Source: UBA1794 sp964439955
GTDB lineage: Bacteria; Bacteroidota; Bacteroidia; Bacteroidales; Bacteroidaceae
DNA length: 64,000 nt
Direction: 5' to 3'
Assembly (NCBI GenBank): GCA_964439955.1
Contig: CAYTPX010000007.1
Coordinates: 1 to 64,000 of the forward strand
Position 1 is the stretch's first letter. Every line of letters starts with the position of its first letter. Of this stretch, positions 8,671-16,800 are shown piece by piece. The position numbers were made by a program, and so were the translations under genes. The notes beneath the pieces are model-generated. The model made no database searches and had not been told where the DNA came from. It saw nothing but the letters and a program-made list of their open reading frames with translations.

Positions 8671-9582
8671 TCATACGCACTCGTGGCAGTGGCAGTGGCT
8701 CTGTGCGCTTTCGAATTCCAACGTGGAGTGGCCGATGCCCAATGCGCCGAGTCCCGACCTGACCTCCTCTCGCACGCTTTCGATGCAGGCCATCTCGTCC
8801 AGCACGACGTGCGCCGTGAGCGCCGTTTCCGTCGTGCTGATCGGCCAAATATGCAGGTGGTGTACCCCGCTCACGTGGGGCGTTCCTTTCAGGCAGGCCT
8901 CCACTTGGTCCACATCGACCGACTCTGGTATCCCGTCCATCGACATGCGTAGGCTCTCGCCCAGCAGGCGCCAGGTTGAAACCAAGATGACCACGGCAAT
9001 GAGCAGGCTGATTATCGGGTCCACTATCGTGTAGCCCGTGAATGCGATGATGAGCCCCGCCACGACCACGCCTACGGAAACCAGCGTGTCGGCCACCATG
9101 TGGAGGAAAGCCCCGCGCACGTTGAGGTCGCCTTTCGCCCCGCCCATCAGCATCCAGGCCGTCAGCCCGTTGACGAGGATGCCCGCGCCGGCCGTCCAGG
9201 CCACGGCGGTGCCGTCCACTTGGGCCGGCTCGCGGAACTTGTGGATGCTCTCGAGGATGATGGCCCCCACGGCTACGAGCAGTATGATGGCGTTGGCCAG
9301 GGAGATGAGCACCGTGGCTTTTTTGTAGCCGTAGGTATAGTTGCGTGTGGAGTGCCGCTTGGCCAGCTGGAATGCGGCGAGGGCGAGCGTCAGGCTGAAT
9401 ACGTCGCTCAGGTTGTGCCCGGCGTCGGAGAGCAGGCCGAGCGAGTTCTTCCAGAGGCCTACGCCCGCCTCTATGCCGACGAACAGGAGGTTTAGCACGA
9501 TGGAAGCCACGAAGATGCCGTCCATCGTGGCCGGTTGGTGCACGTGCTGGTGCATGTGGTTGTGTTCATGGTTGTGTCCCAT
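8671..9582 (-). CDS. Cation diffusion facilitator (zinc/cobalt/cadmium exporter)
   Basis: CDF family antiporter that exports divalent metal from the cytoplasm. The start MGHNHEHNHMHQH at 9582 gives 303 residues; the frame upstream covers the promoter and a repeat array. The His-rich N-terminus, the metal site LLSDAGHNLSDVFSL in TM2 and HMVADTLVSVG in TM5 are clear, followed by a C-terminal ferredoxin-like domain (HHLHIWPIST) and a Cys/His-rich end (SHCHCHECV). There are about six membrane segments. It is closest in appearance to CzcD/ZitB. It stands alone. Confidence 0.93.
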   Translation of the reverse strand: MGHNHEHNHMHQHVHQPATMDGIFVASIVLNLLFVGIEAGVGLWKNSLGLLSDAGHNLSDVFSLTLALAAFQLAKRHSTRNYTYGYKKATVLISLANAIILLVAVGAIILESIHKFREPAQVDGTAVAWTAGAGILVNGLTAWMLMGGAKGDLNVRGAFLHMVADTLVSVGVVVAGLIIAFTGYTIVDPIISLLIAVVILVSTWRLLGESLRMSMDGIPESVDVDQVEACLKGTPHVSGVHHLHIWPISTTETALTAHVVLDEMACIESVREEVRSGLGALGIGHSTLEFESAQSHCHCHECV

Positions 9583-9633
9583 ATCGTAAAAACTAAGGAT
9601 GTTCCGCTCTTTTCCGCTTGGTTTTTGATACCG

Positions 9634-9659
9634 CAAAAGTACATCCTTTCCTGTTGCAA
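9634..9659 (-). promoter_or_regulatory. Promoter of the CDF exporter
   Basis: On the minus strand TTG, 15 bases, then TACTTTTG, about 50 bases before the ATG. The spacer is shorter than the usual 19-21. Confidence 0.55.
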
Positions 9660-9689
9660 CCGGATTGCAAAGTATCCCCGCGGGCGTTC

Positions 9690-9778
9690 CGTGAAAAAGC
9701 GCCCCGGGTTTTCCGCAAGGGCGCATGGCTTTTTTCCGGAAAGCGTTGCCACCCTTTTCCGGAATCCTTGCTTCCGCC
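9690..9778 (+). repeat. AAAGTGC-family tandem array (array B)
   Basis: At least three 23-25 base units end to end, each running from GAAA(A)-GCG to CTTTTCC, for example GGAAAGCGTTGCCACCCTTT. They diverge from the consensus in the GTGC core but keep the period. The array lies between the CDF promoter and the RNA region. Confidence 0.6.
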
Positions 9779-9964
9779 AAGCGGGGGGCGGAAGCCTTCC
9801 CCGGGGGCCCGCTCCGGCTAACGCAACCCTTGGCCGGGAATTTTTGCGGGCAAGGGTGCGGATTTTTTGGGAATAAGTACTACATTTGCCGCATCCCCAC
9901 GCTGTTCCCGCGGTTTGCGGAGCGGCGGGCGGGGATGGATATACATAAAAAGGCGTTACTTGGA

Positions 9965-10196
9965 CGCTTGGTTTTTGACGATGTAAGAACTTCGCAACTT
10001 CAAATCGTTAGTCAAGGACAAAGCAACGAGGACGCCCCTTGGGATGTTTGTAACCGGCCCTTTGGCTGTCCCGTTGCCCCTTTTGTTGGCAATGGGGCAG
10101 GCCGGGGGACAAGTATAGGCATCAGCGTGGGGCTTTCAGCGTTGCTCGTTTCGACTAACGGGGCAATGCGAAGGCCTTTACATCGTGGAACGGGCG
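9965..10196 (+). ncRNA. Predicted rod-like structured RNA 1
   Basis: No believable gene is here, but seven helices nest perfectly: CGATGTAA (9979) with TTACATCG (10178), CTTCGC (9990) with GCGAAG (10168), CGTTAGTC (10006) with GACTAACG (10153), AACGAG (10025) with CTCGTT (10145), GCCCC (10034) with GGGGC (10129), TGTCCC (10067) with GGGACA (10106), and TGCCCC (10075) with GGGGCA (10094). A weak outer stem adds CGC and GTT pairs. The result is a rod of about 230 nt with internal loops, a shape like 6S RNA (inference). A TAnnTTTG box (TACATTTG) at 9881-9888 could start it on the plus strand, although its -33 spacing is poor. Strand is not certain. Confidence 0.55.
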
Positions 10197-10311
10197 ACAA
10201 GTACGGATCTCCACGCTTTTCGTGTACGTAATTATATACCATTTGCACCAAACATAAGAATTTAGATTGAGAATTCCAAATCGGCATAATAGTTATCTCA
10301 ATAAAAATAAC

Positions 10312-10319
10312 TACTTTCG
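10312..10319 (+). promoter_or_regulatory. Possible -7 box of structured RNA 2
   Basis: TACTTTCG deviates by one base from TAnnTTTG and lies 13 bases before the first hairpin of the second rod. No -33 TTG is evident. Confidence 0.3.
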
Positions 10320-10331
10320 CACCGACATAAC

Positions 10332-10526
10332 GAGAGTATGTGTACTCTCATGCGATACATATAGCCGAAACCGCTATCAGAATCACCACCTCGGATAAAT
10401 GGACTAAGGCTGTAAACTACTCACTCATGTGTGAAATGTATCTACGCATAACGTAGAATCATTCCACGAGTGAGTAGGGTTTGTGGTGAACCTTGATAGC
10501 GGTGTGGCGGTGGTTCTACGTATTCG
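10332..10526 (+). ncRNA. Predicted rod-like structured RNA 2
   Basis: A 5' hairpin (GAGAGTA-TGTG-TACTCTC) is followed by a nested rod: CGATAC-TA-GCC (10353-10366) with the segment at 10512-10526, ACCGCTATCA (10370) with TGATAGCGGT (10494), TCACCAC (10383) with GTGGTGA (10483), CTACTCACTC (10417) with GAGTGAGTAG (10468), and TCTACG (10441) with CGTAGA (10452). A 27-base unpaired stretch faces only about 5 bases. It ends about 70 bases before the TM2 gene, so it may be an independent RNA or that gene's leader. A Bacteroidales-1 or 6S relationship is a possibility to test, not a claim. Confidence 0.5.
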
Positions 10527-10593
10527 TTTATCCGTTTCGTTCTACTGTTGCCATTTTGCAGATTATTGATGTCTAACATAAATAAAATGTAAA

Positions 10594-10989
10594 ATGAAAA
10601 GTAAAACAACAGCTACAGTACTCGCCTTTTTCTTAGGAGGTTTTGGCATTCACCGTTTTTATCTCGGCCAAACGGGATTGGGTATTTTATACCTTGTATT
10701 TTGCTGGACGGGTGTTCCGGCACTTATAGCTCTGATAGATTTTATAGGTTTCCTATTAATGAGCAAAGAGACTTTCGACCAAAAGTACAACTTGACTTCG
10801 ATTATTCTAAAATCCCAGCAGACACCACCAAATAACAATGTGAATACAATCGCCATAAATATGGGGCATTCAGCACAAGATTCCACAAGTTCTTCGAGCA
10901 GTGACGAAATCAAAAAACTATACGAACTGAAAGAAAAAGGTATAATAACCCAAGAAGAGTTCGACCTTAAGAAGAAGACCTTACTTTAA
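10594..10989 (+). CDS. TM2-domain membrane protein with C-terminal SHOCT motif
   Basis: 131 residues. The N-terminal half is a TM2 domain: two membrane helices with the conserved FLGGFGIHRFYLGQTGLG turn. After a Ser/Asn-rich linker, the C-terminus DEIKKLYELKEKGIITQEEFDLKKKTLL is a SHOCT oligomerisation motif. TM2-SHOCT proteins are widespread in bacteria with no settled role. Base composition is clearly more AT-rich than the neighbours, and it follows two structured RNA candidates, suggesting transfer. A terminator follows immediately. Confidence 0.85.
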   Translation: MKSKTTATVLAFFLGGFGIHRFYLGQTGLGILYLVFCWTGVPALIALIDFIGFLLMSKETFDQKYNLTSIILKSQQTPPNNNVNTIAINMGHSAQDSTSSSSSDEIKKLYELKEKGIITQEEFDLKKKTLL

Positions 10990-10995
10990 GGTTAA

Positions 10996-11026
10996 AAATG
11001 CGAGGCTGTGGCTTCGCATTTAATTT
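10996..11026 (+). terminator. Terminator of the TM2 gene
   Basis: AAATGCGA pairs with TCGCATTT around a 10-nt loop, then AATTTTT. Confidence 0.8.
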
Positions 11027-11136
11027 TTCCACTTGAACGATTTAACGATTGTCCTACGGGAAAGGCTTAGGTCGCTAAGAAGGCAACTGGACATAAGTCC
11101 TGTGGGGGCAGCTTATGCGGAAATTTTTATTGAGCG

Positions 11137-12204
11137 ATGAACAGAAAGAATGATAATAAAACAGTGTCGATTGTAACGGAACGCGGTGAACGGGTGGAGG
11201 CGGTGGCGCCGGTGATTGTCTCGGCAAGCCGTTCGACGGATATCCCGGCCTTTTACGCGCGATGGTTCTTTAACCGTTTAGAAAAGGGGTATTGCGTTTG
11301 GTACAACCCGTTTAACCGGCAGAAAATGTATGTGTCGTTCGAACGTTGCCGGGTTGTCGTGTTTTGGACGAAGAACCCTAGGCCGATATTGCCGTACTTG
11401 CCCGAATTGGATCGGCGGGGAATCCATTACTATTTCCAAGTGACGCTGAACGATTACACACGGGAGGGCTTCGAACCGCATGTGCCCGGCGTGGAAGAAC
11501 GAGTGGAGACTTTCCGGGAATTGTCTGGCCTGATTGGCAAAGAGCGGGTTATTTGGCGGTTCGACCCATTGATAATCACCCCGCAAATCACTCCACGTAA
11601 TTTGCTCGCGCGTATATGGAGAATCGGCAATATGCTGAAGGGGAGTACGGAAAAGCTGGTTTTTAGCTTTGTCGATGTGAGGGCTTACCGCAAGGTGCAA
11701 AACAACCTTGTCAAGGAAGTGCCTTGTTTCACGAAGGAGAACGTGGAATCCGCCGAACTGGACGACGGGCAGCGGCGGGAGATAGTGGAGGGGCTTGTGA
11801 AATTGCGCGACATTTGGGTCTCTGGGGGATGGGACATTCAGTTGGCTACCTGTGCAGAGGCGCTCGACCTTGAACCGTATGGGATAGGGCATAACCGTTG
11901 CGTTGATGGCGAACTGATGGAGCGTTTGTTTGGTGAAGACAAGGATTTGCTCTATTATCTCCATACGAGGAAATTGCCGATAGGCGGGCACCAGGCAATC
12001 TTGGATTTCCCAGTTGGCGGGAAACGCCCCAGTATGAAGGACAAGGGACAGCGCGGCGCGTGCGGCTGTATGATAAGTAAGGATATAGGGATGTACGACA
12101 CTTGCCGGCATTTGTGTGTCTATTGTTATGCCAATGTGAGTAGGAACGCGGTTCTCAATAATGCCCGTTTCCATTCGGACGACAGCGAGAGTTTGATAGG
12201 GTGA
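11137..12204 (+). CDS. DUF1848 family protein
   Basis: A 355-residue cytoplasmic protein. The N-terminal IVSASRSTDIPAFYARWFFNRL and VVFWTKNPRPILPYL, the middle YYFQVTLN and RVIWRFDPLI, and the C-terminal cysteine cluster RGACGCMISKDIGMYDTCRHLCVYCYAN are the landmarks of DUF1848. The CxC...C...CxxCYAN end looks like an Fe-S ligand set reminiscent of the CYAN motif in radical SAM-type proteins; this is my reading, not an established activity. It lies in the accessory-looking 9.9-12.2 kb stretch and is bracketed by a 9-bp inverted repeat. Confidence 0.8.
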   Translation: MNRKNDNKTVSIVTERGERVEAVAPVIVSASRSTDIPAFYARWFFNRLEKGYCVWYNPFNRQKMYVSFERCRVVVFWTKNPRPILPYLPELDRRGIHYYFQVTLNDYTREGFEPHVPGVEERVETFRELSGLIGKERVIWRFDPLIITPQITPRNLLARIWRIGNMLKGSTEKLVFSFVDVRAYRKVQNNLVKEVPCFTKENVESAELDDGQRREIVEGLVKLRDIWVSGGWDIQLATCAEALDLEPYGIGHNRCVDGELMERLFGEDKDLLYYLHTRKLPIGGHQAILDFPVGGKRPSMKDKGQRGACGCMISKDIGMYDTCRHLCVYCYANVSRNAVLNNARFHSDDSESLIG

Positions 12205-12304
12205 ACGTACCGTAGGACGGCTTCTTGGCTACTTTTTTAGCTCTTCCCTGATAAAAAAGAAGGAGAAAAGGGGATGGAAAAGGGACAAGTCGAAGATTTA
12301 TTTG

Positions 12305-12312
12305 TATCTTTG
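12305..12312 (+). promoter_or_regulatory. -7 box that decides the DUF177 start
   Basis: TATCTTTG ends only 9 bases before the ATG at 12322, so the message would have a leader of a few bases. It lies inside the longer open frame starting at 12274, which argues against that upstream start. Confidence 0.55.
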
Positions 12313-12321
12313 CAGCCCAAA

Positions 12322-12813
12322 ATGGGAAAAAACGAGACTTATACGATTGATTTGAAGCGTATCGTGTCGGAAGCCGCGGAATTCGGCTATCGCTTGGACG
12401 ATGCTTTCTTCGCTTCCGTCGGGGCGGGCGAGATTTGCGGCGGCAGGGTCGATGCGAAAGTGCGGGTTGAACCGTGTGCGGGACGCCATGTCTTGTCGTT
12501 TTCCCTGCAAGGTGTCGTGCGGCTGACGTGCGACCGTTGTTTGGATGAGATGGATTGCCCGGTGAATGTCTGCCGGGAACTGGTCACGAAGTTCGGCCCC
12601 GAGTTTTCGGACGAGGGGGATGACTTGGTGGTAGTTTCCGAGTCGGAAGGCAAGTTGGACGTGGCATGGTTTTTATACGAGTTCATAGCCTTGGCACTTC
12701 CCATGCAGCACGTACACGAAGAGGGGGAATGCAATGAGGATATGGTGCGGGCTTTGCGCATGCACAGCGTGGGCGGCTTGGACGACATGGACGATGCCCC
12801 GGAAGAGATATAG
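12322..12813 (+). CDS. DUF177 (YceD) family protein
   Basis: YceD-type protein of 163 residues, implicated in 23S rRNA metabolism or large-subunit assembly in other bacteria. The start MGKNETYTIDLKRI is typical of Bacteroidales members and fits the promoter. The core LTCDRCLDEMDCPVNVCRE holds the conserved CxxC, and FLYEFIALALPMQHVHEEGECNEDM is the family C-terminal signature. It is followed by rpmF after 67 bases, the near-universal yceD-rpmF pairing. Confidence 0.92.
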   Translation: MGKNETYTIDLKRIVSEAAEFGYRLDDAFFASVGAGEICGGRVDAKVRVEPCAGRHVLSFSLQGVVRLTCDRCLDEMDCPVNVCRELVTKFGPEFSDEGDDLVVVSESEGKLDVAWFLYEFIALALPMQHVHEEGECNEDMVRALRMHSVGGLDDMDDAPEEI

Positions 12814-12880
12814 GAAGTCCTGCCGGGAAAGGCGGGGAATAAGATAATGTAATGACATAACATTAAATAGATAAAGAAAA

Positions 12881-13066
12881 ATGGCACATCCTAAGAGACG
12901 GCAGTCGAAGACTCGGACTGCGAAAAGAAGAACTCATGACAAAGCTGTAGCTCCTACGCTTGCTATTTGCCCGAATTGCGGCGAATGGTATGTGTATCAT
13001 ACCGTGTGTGGCGCATGTGGCCAATACCGGGGCAAGGTGGCGATTGAAAAAGAAGCGGCTGTCTAA
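12881..13066 (+). CDS. rpmF: 50S ribosomal protein L32
   Basis: A 61-residue ribosomal protein starting MAHPKRRQSKTRTAKRRTHD. It retains the zinc ribbon: CPNCGEWYVYHTVCGACG, i.e. CxxC...CxxC. It is embedded in the DUF177-rpmF-fabH group. plsX, which lies between rpmF and fabH in many proteobacteria, is absent here. Confidence 0.98.
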   Translation: MAHPKRRQSKTRTAKRRTHDKAVAPTLAICPNCGEWYVYHTVCGACGQYRGKVAIEKEAAV

Positions 13067-13174
13067 ACTCTGCTAGGGAAGGACGAGGCAGCGGAAATAC
13101 ATGCATAAGAAGCCGGAGGTATCTCTTTGCGGGACTCTCTCTGGCTCTTTGTGCTTTTGAAGATGGAGAGTTTT

Positions 13175-14206
13175 ATGGAAAAGATAAATGCAGTAATTAC
13201 CGGGATAGGGGGTTATGTTCCCGATTATGTCTTGACAAACGAGGAACTGTCGAACATGGTCGATACGAACGACGAGTGGATCATGACGCGCATCGGGGTC
13301 AAGCAACGGAGAATCCTCAACGAAGAAGGCCTCGGCACTTCGTATATGGCACGGAAGGCCGCCAAAGAGTTGATGCGTAAGACGCATTCCAATCCTGACG
13401 ACATTGACTTGATAGTCGTGGCTACTACGACGCCTGACTACCATTTCCCGTCTACGGCGTCCATCCTCTGCGACAAGCTGGGGCTGAAGAATGCTTTTGC
13501 ATTCGACCTCTCGGCAGCTTGTTGCGGTTTCCTGTACCTTTTGGAGACGGGGGCCAATTTTATCCGCTCCGGGCGGTATAAGAAAATCATCTTGGTGGGT
13601 GCGGAGAAGATGTCTTCCGTTACCGATTATACCGACCGTGCCACGTGCCCTATCTTCGGCGATGGCGCCGCGGCAGTAATGATGGAGCCCACGACGGAGG
13701 AACTGGGGGTTATGGACAGCATTTTGCGTACGGACGGCAAAGGCCTTCCTTTCCTCCACATGAAGGCGGGCGGCAGCGTGTGCCCTCCTTCCTACTTCAC
13801 GGTGGACAACCACATGCACTATGTTTACCAAGAAGGCCGTACGGTCTTCAAGTACGCGGTGTCCAATATGTCTGACTTGACAGCAAAGATTGCCGAATGC
13901 AATCAGCTGGACAAGGACAGTATCGACTGGGTTATTCCTCACCAGGCAAACTTGCGCATCATCGATGCCGTGGCGCGGCGGCTTGAAGTGCCGATGGAGA
14001 AGGTGATGGTCAATATACAACGTTACGGCAATACCAGCGCGGCAACGCTCCCGCTTTGCCTGTGGGACTTTGAGCGCAAGTTGAAAAAAGGTGATAACAT
14101 TATTTTTACGGCTTTCGGCGCAGGCTTTACTTATGGTGCCCTTTACATGAAGTGGGGTTACAATGGCGATGAAGTGCCCGAAGCGAAGGCTATTGCTGCT
14201 GAATGA
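13175..14206 (+). CDS. fabH: Beta-ketoacyl-ACP synthase III
   Basis: Initiates type II fatty-acid synthesis by condensing an acyl-CoA with malonyl-ACP in the cytoplasm. The start [20 protein letters not shown] (13175) is preferred over ATGs at 13127 and 13163 because it opens the conserved first strand; this gives 343 residues. The catalytic triad is present: Cys in DLSAACCGF (about 116), His in VIPHQANLR, and Asn in YGNTSAA. It shares an operon with rpmF and probably era and der. Confidence 0.96.
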   Translation: MEKINAVITGIGGYVPDYVLTNEELSNMVDTNDEWIMTRIGVKQRRILNEEGLGTSYMARKAAKELMRKTHSNPDDIDLIVVATTTPDYHFPSTASILCDKLGLKNAFAFDLSAACCGFLYLLETGANFIRSGRYKKIILVGAEKMSSVTDYTDRATCPIFGDGAAAVMMEPTTEELGVMDSILRTDGKGLPFLHMKAGGSVCPPSYFTVDNHMHYVYQEGRTVFKYAVSNMSDLTAKIAECNQLDKDSIDWVIPHQANLRIIDAVARRLEVPMEKVMVNIQRYGNTSAATLPLCLWDFERKLKKGDNIIFTAFGAGFTYGALYMKWGYNGDEVPEAKAIAAE

Positions 14207-14287
14207 CTTCTGGGGAACGGTGTTTTTCTTCCCTGTTATGGGCGGAAAGGCACTGTTCTTTTCTTGTATTCCCTTGCCGCTTTTTTG

Positions 14288-14295
14288 TACTTTTG
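14288..14295 (+). promoter_or_regulatory. -7 box upstream of era
   Basis: TACTTTTG, with a TTG about 14 bases upstream in CCCTTGCCG, about 40 bases before the era ATG. An imperfect GAACGGTG/CACTGTTC hairpin between fabH and this box may attenuate read-through. Confidence 0.55.
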
Positions 14296-14335
14296 CGGCG
14301 TTTCTCGTTGTTTAATACTACTCCATTCCTTGATT

Positions 14336-15217
14336 ATGCATAAAGCCGGATTCGTAAACATCGTAGGAAATCCGAACGTAGGTAAGTCTACTCTCATGAA
14401 CTTGTTTGTGGGGGAGCGTATCTCTATTGTCACCTTCAAGGCGCAAACGACCCGCCACCGTATTATGGGGATAGTGAATACGGAAGACACGCAAATCGTC
14501 TTTTCCGATACTCCAGGGGTGCTGAAGCCTAATTACAAGTTGCAGGAGAGCATGTTGCACTTCTCTGAGTCGGCCCTTTCGGATGCCGACGTGCTGCTTT
14601 ACGTGACGGATGTCCAGGAACAGCCTGAGAAGAATAGCGGTTTCTTGGAGCGTGTGCAGAAGATGGACATCCCGCTTTTGCTCCTGATCAACAAGATAGA
14701 CAAGACAGACCAGCAGCATTTGGAAGGATTGGTGGAGAAATGGAAAGGGCTGTTGCCCCGCGCGGAGATTTTCCCGGTTTCGGCGTTGGCCAAATTTAAT
14801 GTCGATACCGTAATGCGCCGGATACGCACCCTTTTGCCCGATTCGCCTCCTTATTTCGACAAAAGCCAATGGACCGATCGCCCGGCACGCTTCTTTGTTA
14901 CAGAGATTATACGGGAAAAGATATTGCTCTATTATGACAAAGAGATACCTTATTCCGTGGAAGTCCGTGTGGAGAGCTACAAGGAGGAAGAAAACAACAT
15001 AGCAATCGAGGCCGTAATCTACGTGGAGCGTGATTCGCAGAAAGGCATTATTATCGGGAAGGGAGGCCGCGCATTGAAAAAAGTGGCTACGGAAGCGCGC
15101 CTTTCCTTGGAGCGTTTCTTGGGAAAGAAGGTCTTTTTGCAGACATTCGTGAAAGTCGATAAAGATTGGCGCAGTTCGGATAAGGAATTGCGCAATTTTG
15201 GATATAATTTAGATTGA
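14336..15217 (+). CDS. era: GTPase Era
   Basis: Essential GTPase that binds 16S rRNA during 30S maturation. The start MHKAGFVNIVGNPNVGKST (14336) gives 293 residues, the usual length; the longer frame overlaps the promoter. G1 is GNPNVGKS, G3 DTPG, G4 NKID, and the C-terminal KH domain shows the GxxG loop in IIIGKGGRALKKVATEAR. It lies 39 bases before der. Confidence 0.97.
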   Translation: MHKAGFVNIVGNPNVGKSTLMNLFVGERISIVTFKAQTTRHRIMGIVNTEDTQIVFSDTPGVLKPNYKLQESMLHFSESALSDADVLLYVTDVQEQPEKNSGFLERVQKMDIPLLLLINKIDKTDQQHLEGLVEKWKGLLPRAEIFPVSALAKFNVDTVMRRIRTLLPDSPPYFDKSQWTDRPARFFVTEIIREKILLYYDKEIPYSVEVRVESYKEEENNIAIEAVIYVERDSQKGIIIGKGGRALKKVATEARLSLERFLGKKVFLQTFVKVDKDWRSSDKELRNFGYNLD

Positions 15218-15256
15218 TACAACTGTGGGAACAACCCCCGTGAAAACACCGGAAAT

Positions 15257-16570
15257 ATGAGTAACTTAGTAGCTATCGTAGGGCGTCCGAATGTAGGGAA
15301 GTCCACATTGTTCAACCGTTTGACGCAGACCCGGCAGGCCATCGTGGCCGAACAGGCAGGCACGACCCGCGACCGCCAATATGGGAAGTTCGAATGGGGA
15401 GGCATGGAACTTTCGCTGGTGGACACCGGAGGATGGGTCGTAAATTCCGATGATATATTTGAAGAGGAAATCCGCAAGCAAGTGATTCTGGCCGTGGAGG
15501 AAGCCGACGTGATACTTTTTGTGGTAGACATGATGGGCGGGGTTACGGATTTGGACCAATCCGTGGCCAAAATCCTGCGCCGGCAGCAAAAGCCGGTTTT
15601 GTTGGTTTGCAACAAAGCGGACAATAATAACCAACTTTATTTTTCGGCCGAGTTCTATTCGTTGGGGTTGGGCGACCCGATTTGCGTCTCTGCCATATCA
15701 GGGAGCGGGACGGGCGATTTGCTTGACGAAGTCATCAGCCGCCTTGCGCAGAAAACGACCGATTTGCTCGACGAAGACATTCCCCGTTTTGCCGTAGTGG
15801 GGCGTCCGAACGTAGGAAAGTCTTCGATTATCAATGCTTTTGTCGGGGAAACGCGTAATATCGTGACGGAAATTGCAGGGACGACCCGTGATTCCATCTA
15901 TACGCGCTACAACAAATATGGCTTTGACTTCTATTTGGTTGATACGGCGGGCATACGCAAGAAAAAAAAGGTAACGGAAGATTTGGAATATTACTCCGTA
16001 ATCCGGAGCATCCGTTCCATTGAAGCCTGCGATGTCTGCATCTTGATGATCGATGCCACCCGCGGCGTGGAAATGCAGGATGTCAATATCTACCAACTCA
16101 TCCAGAAAAACCGGAAAGGGCTGGTCGTGGTTGTCAACAAGTGGGATTTGGTCGAATACAAGTCCGATAAGGTAATCAAGAATTACCAAGCGGCGATTCG
16201 CGAACGGTTTGCCCCGTTTGTCGATTTCCCCATCCTCTTTGTGAGTGCGCTTACCAAGCAACGTATTTTCAAGGTGCTGGAAATGGCCTTGGAAGTGTAT
16301 AAGCACCGTTCCATGCGTATCCCCACTGCGCAACTCAACGCGGAAATGCTGCCCCTCATAGAGTCTTATCCGCCTCCTGCCAACAAGGGAAAGTATATCA
16401 AAATAAAGTATGTGACCCAATTGCCCAATACGCAGATTCCTTCGTTTGTGTTTTTTGCCAACTTGCCGCAGTATGTGAAGGAGCCCTACAAGCGCTTTTT
16501 GGAAAACAAGATGCGCGAAAAATGGGAATTGACGGGTACTCCGGTCAATATCTTCATCCGCCAAAAATAA
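15257..16570 (+). CDS. der: GTPase Der (EngA)
   Basis: Double-GTPase ribosome assembly factor of the 50S subunit, 437 residues. Two G domains in series: [12 protein letters not shown] near residue 8 with NKAD, and [12 protein letters not shown] near 182 with NKWD. The C-terminal KH-like domain ends in [19 protein letters not shown]. Position directly after era is characteristic of Bacteroidales. Confidence 0.97.
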   Translation: MSNLVAIVGRPNVGKSTLFNRLTQTRQAIVAEQAGTTRDRQYGKFEWGGMELSLVDTGGWVVNSDDIFEEEIRKQVILAVEEADVILFVVDMMGGVTDLDQSVAKILRRQQKPVLLVCNKADNNNQLYFSAEFYSLGLGDPICVSAISGSGTGDLLDEVISRLAQKTTDLLDEDIPRFAVVGRPNVGKSSIINAFVGETRNIVTEIAGTTRDSIYTRYNKYGFDFYLVDTAGIRKKKKVTEDLEYYSVIRSIRSIEACDVCILMIDATRGVEMQDVNIYQLIQKNRKGLVVVVNKWDLVEYKSDKVIKNYQAAIRERFAPFVDFPILFVSALTKQRIFKVLEMALEVYKHRSMRIPTAQLNAEMLPLIESYPPPANKGKYIKIKYVTQLPNTQIPSFVFFANLPQYVKEPYKRFLENKMREKWELTGTPVNIFIRQK

Positions 16571-16675
16571 GTTCGGCCTGTGGTTTCTTGCCGAGGTATA
16601 TGCCCCATGGCTGAAAAGTATTCCCTTAAAATCGTTCCAATGCAAGGATAGATCCCATCCCCTTCCGTGTGGGTC

Positions 16676-16766
16676 CGGAGAAAGGGCAGGCTTTGTCCCG
16701 GAAAGCCTGCGAGGCTTTTCCTGAAAGGCGCTGCACCTTTTCCCCGGCGGGTGAGGGGCTTTTCGG
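16676..16766 (+). repeat. AAAGTGC-family tandem array (array C)
   Basis: Four units of 22-23 bases between der and the MATE gene. The first two pair: GCAGGCTTT (16686) with AAAGCCTGC (16702) over a 7-nt loop. The third is TGAAAGGCGCTGCACC-TTTTCC. The array could end the fabH-der transcript. Confidence 0.65.
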
Positions 16767-16800
16767 GTGGGGTTGCCGGACAAATTTGAGAGGCGACGCG

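Noticed and set aside
9965..10196. RNase P RNA, tmRNA or SRP RNA
   Set aside because: The conserved sequence blocks of these RNAs (P4 core, tRNA-like 3' end, SRP Alu/helix 8 loops) are not visible.
9725..10231. Plus-strand 168-residue open frame
   Set aside because: It begins inside a repeat array and runs through the structured RNA; no coherent protein features.
10012..10287. Minus-strand 91-residue open frame
   Set aside because: It lies antisense to the nested RNA rod, has no signal, domain or promoter of its own, and its composition follows from the RNA helices.
9965..10526. Retron (msr-msd RNA with reverse transcriptase)
   Set aside because: Structured RNA is present but no reverse transcriptase gene is found in the neighbourhood.
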